Assembly: GCA_947474365.1 (NCBI GenBank)
Contig: CANJIU010000004.1
Coordinates: 89,738-153,737, forward strand
Direction: 5' to 3'
Source of the DNA: Opitutia bacterium
GTDB lineage: Bacteria; Verrucomicrobiota; Verrucomicrobiia; Opitutales; Opitutaceae
DNA length: 64,000 bases
The position numbers and the translations under genes were made by a program. Shown piece by piece: positions 1 through 8,411 of the stretch. Within the stretch, counting starts at the first letter, position 1. Each line of letters starts with the position of its first letter. Under the pieces are notes generated by a model, which saw nothing but the letters and a program-made list of their open reading frames with translations, was not told where the DNA came from and did not search any database.

Positions 1-415
1 TCGCAGCGAGGATCGACCCGAGCGTGTGCCAGCGATCCCCGGTCGCGATCAACACCGCGTCGATGTCGGGTCGCGCGAGCAGTTCGCGCAGATCGCGGTA
101 GGTGGCGCAGCCCTTGTCGCCATAGTGGGCGTCGGCCATCGCCTTGACCGACGCGCGCATGCTGGCCTGCACGTCGCAGGTCGCGACGTAGCGCACGTCG
201 GATTCGGCGATCATGGTTTCGAGCACCTTCCCACCACGCGGTCCGATGCCGATGCCGGCGAGCGCGATGCGGTTGCTCGGCGCCACGCCGCCACCACGTC
301 CGAGCACGTGCGCCGGCACGATGAGCGGGAACAGCGCGGCTCCTCCCGTCACGACCGACTGTTTGAGGAAAGCGCGACGCGTGCTGGAACGATTCTGGGG
401 TTTTTTCGCATGCAT
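1..415 (-). CDS. Gfo/Idh/MocA-family oxidoreductase, Tat-exported, N-terminal part only
   Basis: The coding frame begins at ATG 415 and runs off the left edge of the window, so only about 138 residues are visible. The N-terminus carries a twin-arginine type signal (SSTRRAFLKQS followed by a hydrophobic stretch ending near AHVLG), then a Rossmann start (NRIALAGIGIGPRGG) and the DVRYVATCDV and DIDAVLIATGDRWH segments typical of the NAD(P)-binding domain of this family. Such secreted Gfo/Idh/MocA proteins are abundant in Verrucomicrobiota and Planctomycetes and usually act on sugars or sugar derivatives. The substrate cannot be told. A second ATG at 411 is in a different frame and does not give the signal peptide. 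Confidence 0.85.
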   Translation of the reverse strand, partial: MHAKKPQNRSSTRRAFLKQSVVTGGAALFPLIVPAHVLGRGGGVAPSNRIALAGIGIGPRGGKVLETMIAESDVRYVATCDVQASMRASVKAMADAHYGDKGCATYRDLRELLARPDIDAVLIATGDRWHTLGSILAA

Positions 416-498
416 GGGATGGACCTCCACCGAATTGGTTCAGCCCGAGCGAACTCGCTCCGCCGAGCGCGCACAATGCTTTTAGCAGCGGTGTCCGA

Positions 499-1353
499 TC
501 AGTTTTCCACCAACACCGCCGTGACGGGATAATGGTCCGATGGGAAACGGCCGCCACGGGACGAACGGTCGATCCCGCTCGCCGTCGCCTTGAAATGCAC
601 CGTATGGAAAATGAAATCGATCCGCGACCCCTTCACCGTGCCCTTAAATCCGTTGAAACTCGCCTCGTCCGGGGCCCGCGTCGGGTGTACTTCGCGATAC
701 GAGTCGATCCAACGAATCGCGCCCGGCACGGTGGGTCGGACCAGCACGGCGTAAGCCGGATTGTCCTCGTTGATGTTGAGGTCGCCCGTGAGGATCGCCG
801 GCACGCCCGCGGCGATCGTCGCAAGTTGCTCCGACAGCACGCGACTGGCCTCGCGGCGCGCGACGACGCCTTTGTGGTCAAAGTGGGTGTTGGCGTAAAC
901 CAGTTCGCGCCCGGTCGAGGTGTCGCGCAATCGCACCCAGCTGCAAATCCGCGTGAGAGCCGCGTCCCACGACTTGCTGCCGGGAACGTCCGGCTGCTCT
1001 GACAACCAAAAATCGCCCTGCCGAACCACGGTGAAGCGATCCTCCCTATAACCGATCAAGGCCCACTCGCCCTTGCGCTTGCCGTCATCGCGGGCGACCC
1101 CGCTGAACGCGTATCCGGGCATCCGCGCGATGATGGCGTCGTGCTGATCTTCGCGCACCTCCTGAAACCCAATCAGGGTCGGCAAGAATTTTTCAATCGT
1201 TTCAAAGAAAAAGTCCTTCCGCTGCGGCCAGGAATTTTCCCCATCCTGCGCGTTCGAGGTGCGAACGTTGAACGACATAATGCGAATCGGCTCGGCCGCG
1301 CCGGCGAGGGTGGCGAGCAACAGCGCCGCCCCGAGGAAACGAAGGGGATTCAT
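499..1353 (-). CDS. Secreted endonuclease/exonuclease/phosphatase family protein
   Basis: This 284-residue protein has a signal peptide (MNPLRFLGAALLLATLAGAA) and the DNase I-like fold markers in order: RIMSFNVRT with Asn29, GFQEV with the metal-binding Glu65, the NTHFDHKG segment, GDLNIN and the C-terminal SDHYPV containing the catalytic Asp-His pair. Members of the family hydrolyse phosphodiesters or phosphomonoesters with Mg2+; secreted versions in this phylum are of unknown substrate. I chose ATG 1353 because translation from the upstream in-frame start at 1389 would add 12 residues before a clean signal peptide. It lies 83 nt upstream of the oxidoreductase start at 415 on the same strand and could be co-transcribed with it. 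Confidence 0.88.
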   Translation of the reverse strand: MNPLRFLGAALLLATLAGAAEPIRIMSFNVRTSNAQDGENSWPQRKDFFFETIEKFLPTLIGFQEVREDQHDAIIARMPGYAFSGVARDDGKRKGEWALIGYREDRFTVVRQGDFWLSEQPDVPGSKSWDAALTRICSWVRLRDTSTGRELVYANTHFDHKGVVARREASRVLSEQLATIAAGVPAILTGDLNINEDNPAYAVLVRPTVPGAIRWIDSYREVHPTRAPDEASFNGFKGTVKGSRIDFIFHTVHFKATASGIDRSSRGGRFPSDHYPVTAVLVEN

Positions 1354-1679
1354 GCGGAGATTGTTCGCCGGGCACCGGCCCACGCTCAATGTCCAACTTC
1401 ACCCGCAAAACAAATCTCGGGAGGCGCACACCGCCGGAATTCCCCGGCAACCGCGTTCGCCGAAAGGACGAATGATCCGGGTTTGAAAGTTTGGCGGAGA
1501 TGGGCGTGCCCAGGTCCGGTGATTGGGAAATGCGGGCTTGAGCTCCGCGCGCGTTTCGCATCGCGTGCGCTCGTTGCCATGCCGCTCCCACCGACCAAGC
1601 CCGCTGCTTCTCCGCGCTGGTGCCACCCGACGGAAAACTCGCGACGGACAGATTGATTCCAAGCTCCCCGCCCATCCAC

Positions 1680-3251
1680 ATGACCGCACCCCATTTCCTT
1701 CGCGTGATTGCCGCCTCCGGCCTGATCGTTGCTGCCTCTGGACTCTTCGCCGCCTCCACCAGTCGGCCGCCGCCCAACGTTCTCTTTATCGCCGTCGACG
1801 ACCTCAACGATTGGATCGGGCCGCTGCGGGGCCATCCTCAGGCCAAGACACCGAACATCGACCGGCTGGCCCAGCGCGGTGTCGTTTTCACCAACGCCCA
1901 TTGCGCGGCGCCACTCTGCAACCCGTCCCGCGCGGCGGTGTTCAGCGGACACCAGCCGTTTGAAACCGGCGTGCTCGCCAACGACGAAAAAGCCATCCGC
2001 ACCGCTCGTCCCGACCTCGTCCTGATCCCGCAGCATTTCCAGCAAGCCGGCTACCGCACCTACGGCAGTGGAAAACTGCTGCATCAAAAGGTCCGCGGGC
2101 TGTGCGAAGAGGAGTTTTATCCCGAGCAACGCTGGAGTCCATTCACCGCCGAGGCGACGACTTACACGGCGGCAGAACTCCCCTCGAAAGGAACCGACCA
2201 CCCGCAACACCGCACCGAGCTCAAGGGCCGCCCCGTGATCCTGCCGCTCAATCGCATGCCGAGCGATCGCGCCGCTGCGTCGCCCAACGGCGAATCCTTC
2301 GACTGGGGTCCCCTGGAGGTGGACGACGCCGACATGGGCGACGGCCAAATCGCCGACTGGGCTGTAAAGCAAATCCGCGGCCAGCCGAAAACGCCCACGC
2401 AGCCCTGGTTCCTCGCCGTCGGATTTTATCGCCCGCACATTCCGCTCTTCGCGCCGAAAAAATATTTCGATCTCTACGCCGGTCTGGACATCCAGCTTCC
2501 CAAGGTGAAGGCGGACGACCTTGACGATCTCAGCGAAACCGGTCGCCGGTGGGCGCGCGATCCCGTCACCGCCGGGTCCCATGCCGCCGTCGTAAAATAC
2601 GGCCAATGGAAGGCCGCCGTCACGGCCTACCTCGCGTGCGTCTCCTTCATCGATGCGCAGTTGGGCAAGATGCTCGATGCGCTCGACGCGAGCTCCGCCG
2701 CCGACAACACCGTCATCGTCTTCTGGGGCGACCACGGCTGGCATCTGGGCGAAAAGGAACATTGGGGCAAGTGGACCGGCTGGCAGCGCGCCACCCACGT
2801 GCCGTTCATCGTCTCGCCCGCCAAGAGCGGCGCGACCGCGGATTTTCCCCGCGGCGTTGTCTGCGCGGATCCCGTCGGGCTGATCGATCTTTATCCGACG
2901 CTGATTGATTTGTGCGGCATCGCCACACGGCCGGGCCTCGCCGGCCAATCGCTCGCACCCCAGCTGAAAAATCCGACGGGCTCCTCCGACCGCCACATCC
3001 TCACCTGTTTCGACGCCGGCAACTATTCCGTGACCGGACCGCGCTGGCATTACGTCCGCTACGCCGACGGCAACGAGGAACTCTACGACTCGGTGAACGA
3101 TCCGCACGAATGGACGAACCTTGCCGGCCGCCCCGAAGTGCGCGCGATCCAACAGGCGATGGCCGCCAAATTACCCGCGGTTTCGGCCAGCCCCAGCGAT
3201 ACCCCGCCGCCAAAGGCCGGCACCAAAAAGAAGAAGAAAGCACCGCGCTGA
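1680..3251 (+). CDS. Sulfatase, iduronate-2-sulfatase-like
   Basis: The protein is a 523-residue exported arylsulfatase-fold enzyme. A signal peptide ends near residue 25, the metal-binding DD pair is at 40-41, and the formylglycine motif CNPSR is at 80-84, with Cys80 the residue converted to formylglycine. The later segments GDHGWHLGEKEHWGKWTGWQ and the GLIDLYPTLIDLCGI region resemble iduronate- or choline-sulfatase-like subfamilies. The C-terminus ends in a lysine-rich tail (GTKKKKKAPR). ATG 1680 is preferred over the in-frame start at 1620 because it opens directly into the signal peptide. It is divergent from the phosphatase-like gene and convergent with the sialidase. The substrate is probably a sulfated glycan; the exact one is not readable. 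Confidence 0.92.
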   Translation: MTAPHFLRVIAASGLIVAASGLFAASTSRPPPNVLFIAVDDLNDWIGPLRGHPQAKTPNIDRLAQRGVVFTNAHCAAPLCNPSRAAVFSGHQPFETGVLANDEKAIRTARPDLVLIPQHFQQAGYRTYGSGKLLHQKVRGLCEEEFYPEQRWSPFTAEATTYTAAELPSKGTDHPQHRTELKGRPVILPLNRMPSDRAAASPNGESFDWGPLEVDDADMGDGQIADWAVKQIRGQPKTPTQPWFLAVGFYRPHIPLFAPKKYFDLYAGLDIQLPKVKADDLDDLSETGRRWARDPVTAGSHAAVVKYGQWKAAVTAYLACVSFIDAQLGKMLDALDASSAADNTVIVFWGDHGWHLGEKEHWGKWTGWQRATHVPFIVSPAKSGATADFPRGVVCADPVGLIDLYPTLIDLCGIATRPGLAGQSLAPQLKNPTGSSDRHILTCFDAGNYSVTGPRWHYVRYADGNEELYDSVNDPHEWTNLAGRPEVRAIQQAMAAKLPAVSASPSDTPPPKAGTKKKKKAPR

Positions 3252-3380
3252 GGAGCCGATTCCGCCGGGGCGTATCTGCCGATTTTCAGTCACGTCCCAA
3301 GAATGGCGGACGCCCTAACGTTCGTTGTTCCGCCTTCAGGCCGACTCCAAGCCGCGAACCGCCGGCCAGGGACATTTTTT

Positions 3381-3435
3381 GGGGACGCGACGCCCTCGTC
3401 GCGTTGTGTCGGCAACGGGGGAGTCGCCGCTCCAG
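3381..3435. repeat. Family 1 paired palindromic repeat, copy 1
   Basis: The left arm carries the family core CGCGACGCCCTCGTCGCG preceded by GGGGA. The right arm (about 3411-3435) is a degraded inverted partner ending in CTCCAG. The copy sits between two convergent genes (sulfatase and sialidase). Confidence 0.7.
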
Positions 3436-3515
3436 GCTTCAGGGAGACCGGCGAATTCGACGTACGCGTACCCTTGCATCGCAGAATCCTCGTCCGTCAC
3501 GAAGTATTACCACCT

Positions 3516-4802
3516 TCACTTCGGATCGCCTGCCATGACCCACGCTTCGTTGAAGTGCGCGTGTTTGATCGACTTGACCCGCGGCTTGCCCTCCGCGTCC
3601 TTCTCCGCGCCCTGCTCATCCGCCTGAAAACTGTAACTGGCGTGGAGCGTGCCATCCTTCGCCTGAAGGATGCTCGGATAGTGGAAACGGGCCGAATTGC
3701 GCGCCGTTTGCGCGGAAACGTCCCGGGTGAGTTCAAGGTGGCGCTTCCACTTCCAGGTCTTTCCCTCGTCGTCGGAAATTTGCACCGCCAAGCTGTGCCG
3801 GCTGCTCTCGGTGTCGTTGCCGATGAGGATCCAATGTCCATTGCGCAACGAGGTGACCTCCGCGCCCGAGCCCGGATTGGGCAGAGCGGTGTCGGTGACG
3901 ACGCTCCACGTCTCGCCGCGGTCCCGCGACTCCGATTGATGAAGGCGCTTCGGCGGCGGACCGTTGTCCCTCATCAGGCAATACAACGAGCCGTCGCGAC
4001 GCTGGACGAGGCTCGGCTGGATGTTCCCGCGACCGATGAGTGGAGTGCTGGTGTGCCACGTCTGCCCCCAGTCGTCGGAGATGTTCATCAGCGAAAAATC
4101 GAAACCGTCCGAATACAGCGGGACGATCAACCGACGTCCGTCCAGCACGAAGGGGTGCGCCCGCGTGAACCAGCCCAGCCGCCGCGTGAGTTTGTCGGCC
4201 GCCTGCGTGCGCAACGACGCGAGCCACTTCCCTCCATAGCTGCCGTCAGCGGAGGAAGGTGACGCGGCGAGCACCGCTTCGGCCTGCCGGACGAAGGTGT
4301 TCACCGCCGGCTCGAACTCCGGCCCCGGCGTCACGTGCATTACCTCGCTGAGGTCCCACTTCGGCGGCCCGGCGCGCAGATAGTCGGACGAGATGCGATA
4401 TTTCATGAGCGCGGATTCCCAGGTGTTCGCGAGAATGGTCGGCCACATCAGCCAGAGCCGACCCCAAGGATCGATGAACATGCAGCAATTCGTGTCGGGA
4501 TAACCCGGCGTGTCGGCCATCGTGAAACGCCCGCTCCACGTCCGCTCGCCGTGGCGCAGCCGGGCGCCCTCGACCCTGACGTCATCCGCCGTGCGCTCGC
4601 CCGAGCCGTGGAACCAACACACGATCAAATCACCATTCGGCGCCTCAACGAGGCACGACCCGTGGTTGTGCCAGTGCTCGAGGGGAAAGATCAGCTCACT
4701 GGTGTGAAACGGCGTTTCCGCGGACGCGGCGGGTGTGGGTGACGGGCCGAGTGCGGATACGAGGATGAAAACGGTGATCAGAAAACGAAGATGCGGCGAC
4801 AT
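3516..4802 (-). CDS. Sialidase-like BNR/Asp-box repeat protein
   Basis: The protein has 428 residues, a signal peptide (MSPHLRFLITVFILVSALG) and the six-bladed BNR-repeat layout of exo-alpha-sialidases and related glycan-binding or glycan-cleaving proteins. Three Asp-box motifs are visible, SDDWGQTW near residue 240, SRDRGETW near 290 and SDDEGKTW near 342. An N-terminal HNHGSCLVEAPNGDLIVCWF segment matches the family, where Arg and Asp/Glu residues bind the acidic sugar. The frame is open upstream to 5234, but that part overlaps the divergent dehydrogenase gene, so ATG 4802 with the signal peptide is the start. True sialidase activity is not assured; many such verrucomicrobial proteins are of unknown specificity. 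Confidence 0.85.
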   Translation of the reverse strand: MSPHLRFLITVFILVSALGPSPTPAASAETPFHTSELIFPLEHWHNHGSCLVEAPNGDLIVCWFHGSGERTADDVRVEGARLRHGERTWSGRFTMADTPGYPDTNCCMFIDPWGRLWLMWPTILANTWESALMKYRISSDYLRAGPPKWDLSEVMHVTPGPEFEPAVNTFVRQAEAVLAASPSSADGSYGGKWLASLRTQAADKLTRRLGWFTRAHPFVLDGRRLIVPLYSDGFDFSLMNISDDWGQTWHTSTPLIGRGNIQPSLVQRRDGSLYCLMRDNGPPPKRLHQSESRDRGETWSVVTDTALPNPGSGAEVTSLRNGHWILIGNDTESSRHSLAVQISDDEGKTWKWKRHLELTRDVSAQTARNSARFHYPSILQAKDGTLHASYSFQADEQGAEKDAEGKPRVKSIKHAHFNEAWVMAGDPK

Positions 4803-4977
4803 GAACGAGGGAGAAAGGGATCGGGAGCGGGAGCGGGCGCTTCGCGTGATGAGCCTCCGAGCGAGGTCAGGAACGAGGTGGCACGACGCCCGCTTTTTGC
4901 CGCGTGAATTAAGGGCACGCAACGACGGTCTTTTGCGCGTTGCCACGCCGCCGACACCGTAGTCTGGTAGCCGGGCC

Positions 4978-7900
4978 GTGAGAACTCTCCCCTCCTCCGA
5001 ATCGGCATGTCGTCCGCACCTCGCGTTGTTCGTGCTCGGCACACTCGCGCTTGTTTCGTGCTCGCGCCCTGCCCCCGCCCTCAAGTCCGATTCCGCCACT
5101 GCGGCCGCCCCGACGACCGGCGCCGCCGCCGCTCCCGCGACCGCATCGTTCAAATTCGCCACCCAAACACTCACCGTACCCGCGGGCTTCACCGTCGAAC
5201 TCGTCGCCGCCCCGCCGCTGGTGAACCGGCCCATCTCCGTCGCCTTCGATGAGCAGGGCCGCCTCTATGCGACCGACTCCTCTGGGCTGAGCGAGCGGGC
5301 GCCGATTCAATTCGAGCAAAAGCCCCACCGCGTCGTGCGGCTCGAGGACCGCGACGGCGATGGCAAATTCGAAAGCTCCACGGTGTTCGCCGAACACATG
5401 ATGTTTCCGCAGGGCGCGATGTTCTACGAGGGTTCGCTTTATGTCGGAGCACCGCCTCACATCTGGAAGCTCACCGACACCAACGGCGACGGCGTGAGCG
5501 ATCAACGCGAGGCGTGGTTCGACAGCAAGACCCTCACAGGTTGCGCCAATGATCTCCACGGCCCGTATTTCGGGCCCGACGGCTGGTTCTACTGGACCAA
5601 GGGCGCCACCGCCGAGCAGACCCACACACTCGGCAACGGCAAGACCTTCGTCTCCCGCGCCGCCCACATCTACCGCGCCCGCCCCGACGGCACGGGGCTC
5701 GAGCCGCTTCTCACCGGCGGCATGGACAATCCCGTCGGCGTCACGTTCACCGCCACCGGCGAACGCATTCTCAGCGGCACCTTTTTCCAAATCGGCACCG
5801 CCGGAAAGCGCGACGGCCTGATCCACTCCGTCTACGGCGGAGTCTACGGCAAGGAGAACGCCACCACCGCCGGCCACCCGCGCACCGGGGACCTCATGCC
5901 GATCATGACGCACATGGGCGCCGCCGCGCCGTGCGGATCCGCGACGTATCGCTCGCAGGGATTCGGCGCCGACTTCACCGGCAATCTCTTCGTCTGCTAC
6001 TTCAATCTCCGCAAAGTCTCGCGCCATGTGCTCGTGCCCGACGGCGCAACATTCAAGACCGTCGACACGGATTTCGTCACCTCCGACAGCCTGGATTTTC
6101 ACCCAACCGACGTGCAGGAAGACGCCGACGGCAGCCTGCTCGTCATCGACACCGGCGGCTGGTACAAAATCTGTTGCCCGACCTCGCAACTCGCCAAACC
6201 CGACGTACTCGGCGGCATCTACCGCATCCGAAAGACCGGCGCCCCCAAGGTCGACGACCCGCGCGGCTTGAAGCTGCCGTGGGCCACCCTGGCGCCCGAC
6301 GGGCTCGTGAAACTTCTCGCCGACGCGCGTCCCGACGTCCGGGAGCGCGCGATGCATCAGCTCGGGAAGCAGGGTTCGACCGCCGTCTCTGCGCTGACGG
6401 AAGCCGCGACCAAATCACCCACCGCCGTCGTTCGGCGCAACGCCGTCTGGACGCTCGCCCGGATCGACAGTGAGGCGGCACGAGCCGCGGTGCGTTCCGC
6501 CCTGGCCGACAAGGATGCTTCGGTTGTTCACAGCGCGATGCAGGTCGTGAGTCTCAGGCGCGACATCGCCGCGCGGTCCCTCTTGGAAAACTTCCTTGGC
6601 GGCGACGCCGCTCACGCGCGCATGGCGGCGGAAGCCCTCGGCCGCCTCGGCGACGCACGGGCCATCGAACCGCTGCTCGCCGCCACACGCCGCTTTGGCG
6701 ACACGAAATTCACCACGACTGGCGCGCCCGAGGATTTTGCGGAGCGCGCGCTGGAACACTCGTTCATCTACGCCCTGATCGAAATCGGCCGGCGCGAGCC
6801 CGTCATGGCGCAGCTGAAAGCCGAGGCTTCACCCCGGCTGATCCGCGTCGCACTCGTCGCGCTCGACCAGATGACCGACGGCGGCCTCAAGGCCGAGAAC
6901 GTCATCGGCTGGCTCGACTCGAAGCTTCCAATGCTGAAGCAAACCGCCGGCTGGGTCGTAAGTCATCACCCGGAGTGGGGCGGCGCGCTGGCGGATTTTT
7001 TCCGCAGTCAGCTCGCAATGAAATCGAGGACTGACGCCGAGCTCACCGATCTGCAGGCTCAGCTCGCACGTCTGGCCCCGGCGTCGGCGATTCAGGAGGT
7101 GTTGGCCACGACTGCGGGCAATGGCAACGCGAGTTCCTGGGCCCGTCTGCTCGCGCTCCGCACGATGGCCGCGGCAAACCTGAAGGAAACGCCGGCGCTG
7201 TGGCTGTCGACCGTCGCGAGCCTCCTCGGCGGCAACGACGCCGCGTTGATCCGGCAGGCCGTCGCAACCGCACGTGTCCTGCCGCTGCCGAAGGGCGGAC
7301 ATGCATCGCTCGCCGCGGCGCTCGCCCAGGTCGGCCGCAACCACAACGTCCCGGACGATGTCCGGCTCGATGCGCTCGCGAGCACGACACCCGCCGCGCT
7401 GTCTTCGGTTGAGCCCGCCCTCTTCGACTTTCTCTGCGCGCACCTCGAAGGAACACAGCCGATGCTCGTCCGCAGCGCCGCTGCCACGGTGCTCGCGAAG
7501 GCGCCGCTCGCGTCCGCGCAACAACTTGCGCTCACCGACACGATGAAAACCGTCGGTGCGCTCGAGGCTCCGAAACTCCTGCCCGCATTTGAACGAAACG
7601 CGAACGAGGCGCTCGGCCTGAAGCTGGTGGCCGCGTTAAAAACGTCCTCCGGCCTCCCCGGGGTGCGCCCCAGCGCGCTCAAGCCGCTCTTCGCCAAGTA
7701 TCCCGCCTCCGTGCAACACCAAGGCGATGAATTGCTCACCCGGCTCAACGCCGACGCCGCGCGCCAGAACGCCCACGTCGATGCGTTGTACGAGGCGACC
7801 AAGGGCGGCGACGTCCGGCGCGGACAATTGGTCTTCAGCAGCGAGAAAACCGCGTGCGTGATGTGTCATAACATCGGTTATCGCGGCGGCCGCCTCGGAC

Positions 7901-8223
7901 CCGACCTGACGAACATCGGAAAAATCCGCACCGAACGCGAACTGCTGGAAGCCATCGTGCTGCCGAGCGCGACCTTCGTCCGCGGCTACGAGCCGTTCGT
8001 GGTCACGACCAAGAGCGGCGAGACCCACAGTGGCATTATCCGCAAAGACGCGGCCGACGAGGTAGTGCTCGCCACGGGCCCCGAGTCGGAGCAGCGCGTC
8101 GCCCGTAGCGACATCGCGCAAATTCAACCGGGCACGATGTCGCCGATGCCGCCGGGCATGGATGCGGTGCTGACCAAGCAGGAACTGGGCGACTTGGTCG
8201 CGTTCCTGAAATCGCGGCAGTGA
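4978..8223 (+). CDS. PVC-type membrane-bound dehydrogenase with HEAT repeats and cytochrome c domain
   Basis: This 1081-residue lipoprotein (lipobox LVSC, lipidated Cys28) has three parts. Residues about 55-430 form a beta-propeller with the DLHGPYFGPDGWFYWTKG type signature of the PVC-specific membrane-bound dehydrogenase family. Residues about 440-930 are HEAT-type alpha repeats (for example VRERAMHQLGKQG, VVRRNAVWTLARID). Residues about 940-1081 are a haem c domain with CVMCH at 960-964, a GPDLTNIG segment and the conserved C-terminal GDLVAFLKS helix. Known relatives are thought to oxidise sugars or alcohols in the periplasm and pass electrons to the attached haem. The start is GTG 4978; the nearby ATG at 5007 is out of frame. 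The next gene on the same strand is a TonB receptor, which suggests shared substrate handling. Confidence 0.92.
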   Translation: MRTLPSSESACRPHLALFVLGTLALVSCSRPAPALKSDSATAAAPTTGAAAAPATASFKFATQTLTVPAGFTVELVAAPPLVNRPISVAFDEQGRLYATDSSGLSERAPIQFEQKPHRVVRLEDRDGDGKFESSTVFAEHMMFPQGAMFYEGSLYVGAPPHIWKLTDTNGDGVSDQREAWFDSKTLTGCANDLHGPYFGPDGWFYWTKGATAEQTHTLGNGKTFVSRAAHIYRARPDGTGLEPLLTGGMDNPVGVTFTATGERILSGTFFQIGTAGKRDGLIHSVYGGVYGKENATTAGHPRTGDLMPIMTHMGAAAPCGSATYRSQGFGADFTGNLFVCYFNLRKVSRHVLVPDGATFKTVDTDFVTSDSLDFHPTDVQEDADGSLLVIDTGGWYKICCPTSQLAKPDVLGGIYRIRKTGAPKVDDPRGLKLPWATLAPDGLVKLLADARPDVRERAMHQLGKQGSTAVSALTEAATKSPTAVVRRNAVWTLARIDSEAARAAVRSALADKDASVVHSAMQVVSLRRDIAARSLLENFLGGDAAHARMAAEALGRLGDARAIEPLLAATRRFGDTKFTTTGAPEDFAERALEHSFIYALIEIGRREPVMAQLKAEASPRLIRVALVALDQMTDGGLKAENVIGWLDSKLPMLKQTAGWVVSHHPEWGGALADFFRSQLAMKSRTDAELTDLQAQLARLAPASAIQEVLATTAGNGNASSWARLLALRTMAAANLKETPALWLSTVASLLGGNDAALIRQAVATARVLPLPKGGHASLAAALAQVGRNHNVPDDVRLDALASTTPAALSSVEPALFDFLCAHLEGTQPMLVRSAAATVLAKAPLASAQQLALTDTMKTVGALEAPKLLPAFERNANEALGLKLVAALKTSSGLPGVRPSALKPLFAKYPASVQHQGDELLTRLNADAARQNAHVDALYEATKGGDVRRGQLVFSSEKTACVMCHNIGYRGGRLGPDLTNIGKIRTERELLEAIVLPSATFVRGYEPFVVTTKSGETHSGIIRKDAADEVVLATGPESEQRVARSDIAQIQPGTMSPMPPGMDAVLTKQELGDLVAFLKSRQ

Positions 8224-8267
8224 GCGCGGACTGCCGTGTGATTCGGCGCAATTTAGTTTCCGAAAGC

Positions 8268-8326
8268 TGGGGACGCGACGCCCTCGTCGCGTGGCTCGCG
8301 ATCGCGACGACGGCGGCGCGGCTCCA
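8268..8326. repeat. Family 1 paired palindromic repeat, copy 2
   Basis: The left arm (8268-8292) is a perfect family 1 arm starting CTGGGGACGCGACGCCCT. The right arm (about 8302-8326) is a decayed inverted partner ending GGCTCCAG. It lies between the dehydrogenase stop and the likely start of the TonB receptor, and the receptor frame happens to stay open through it. Confidence 0.75.
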
Positions 8327-8411
8327 GAGATCGCCATTCACTACGCATCGGCTGTTCCCCAAGTCCAAATATGGGGCGGCGTCCCGAGCGACGAAACTGC
8401 CGCATTGCGTT

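Noticed and set aside
1386..3152. Long open frame antisense to the sulfatase
   Set aside because: It lies wholly opposite a gene with clear sulfatase motifs and shows no family features; such antisense frames are common in high-GC DNA.
4803..5234. N-terminal extension of the sialidase-like frame
   Set aside because: It overlaps the divergent dehydrogenase gene and comes before a clean signal peptide at 4802.
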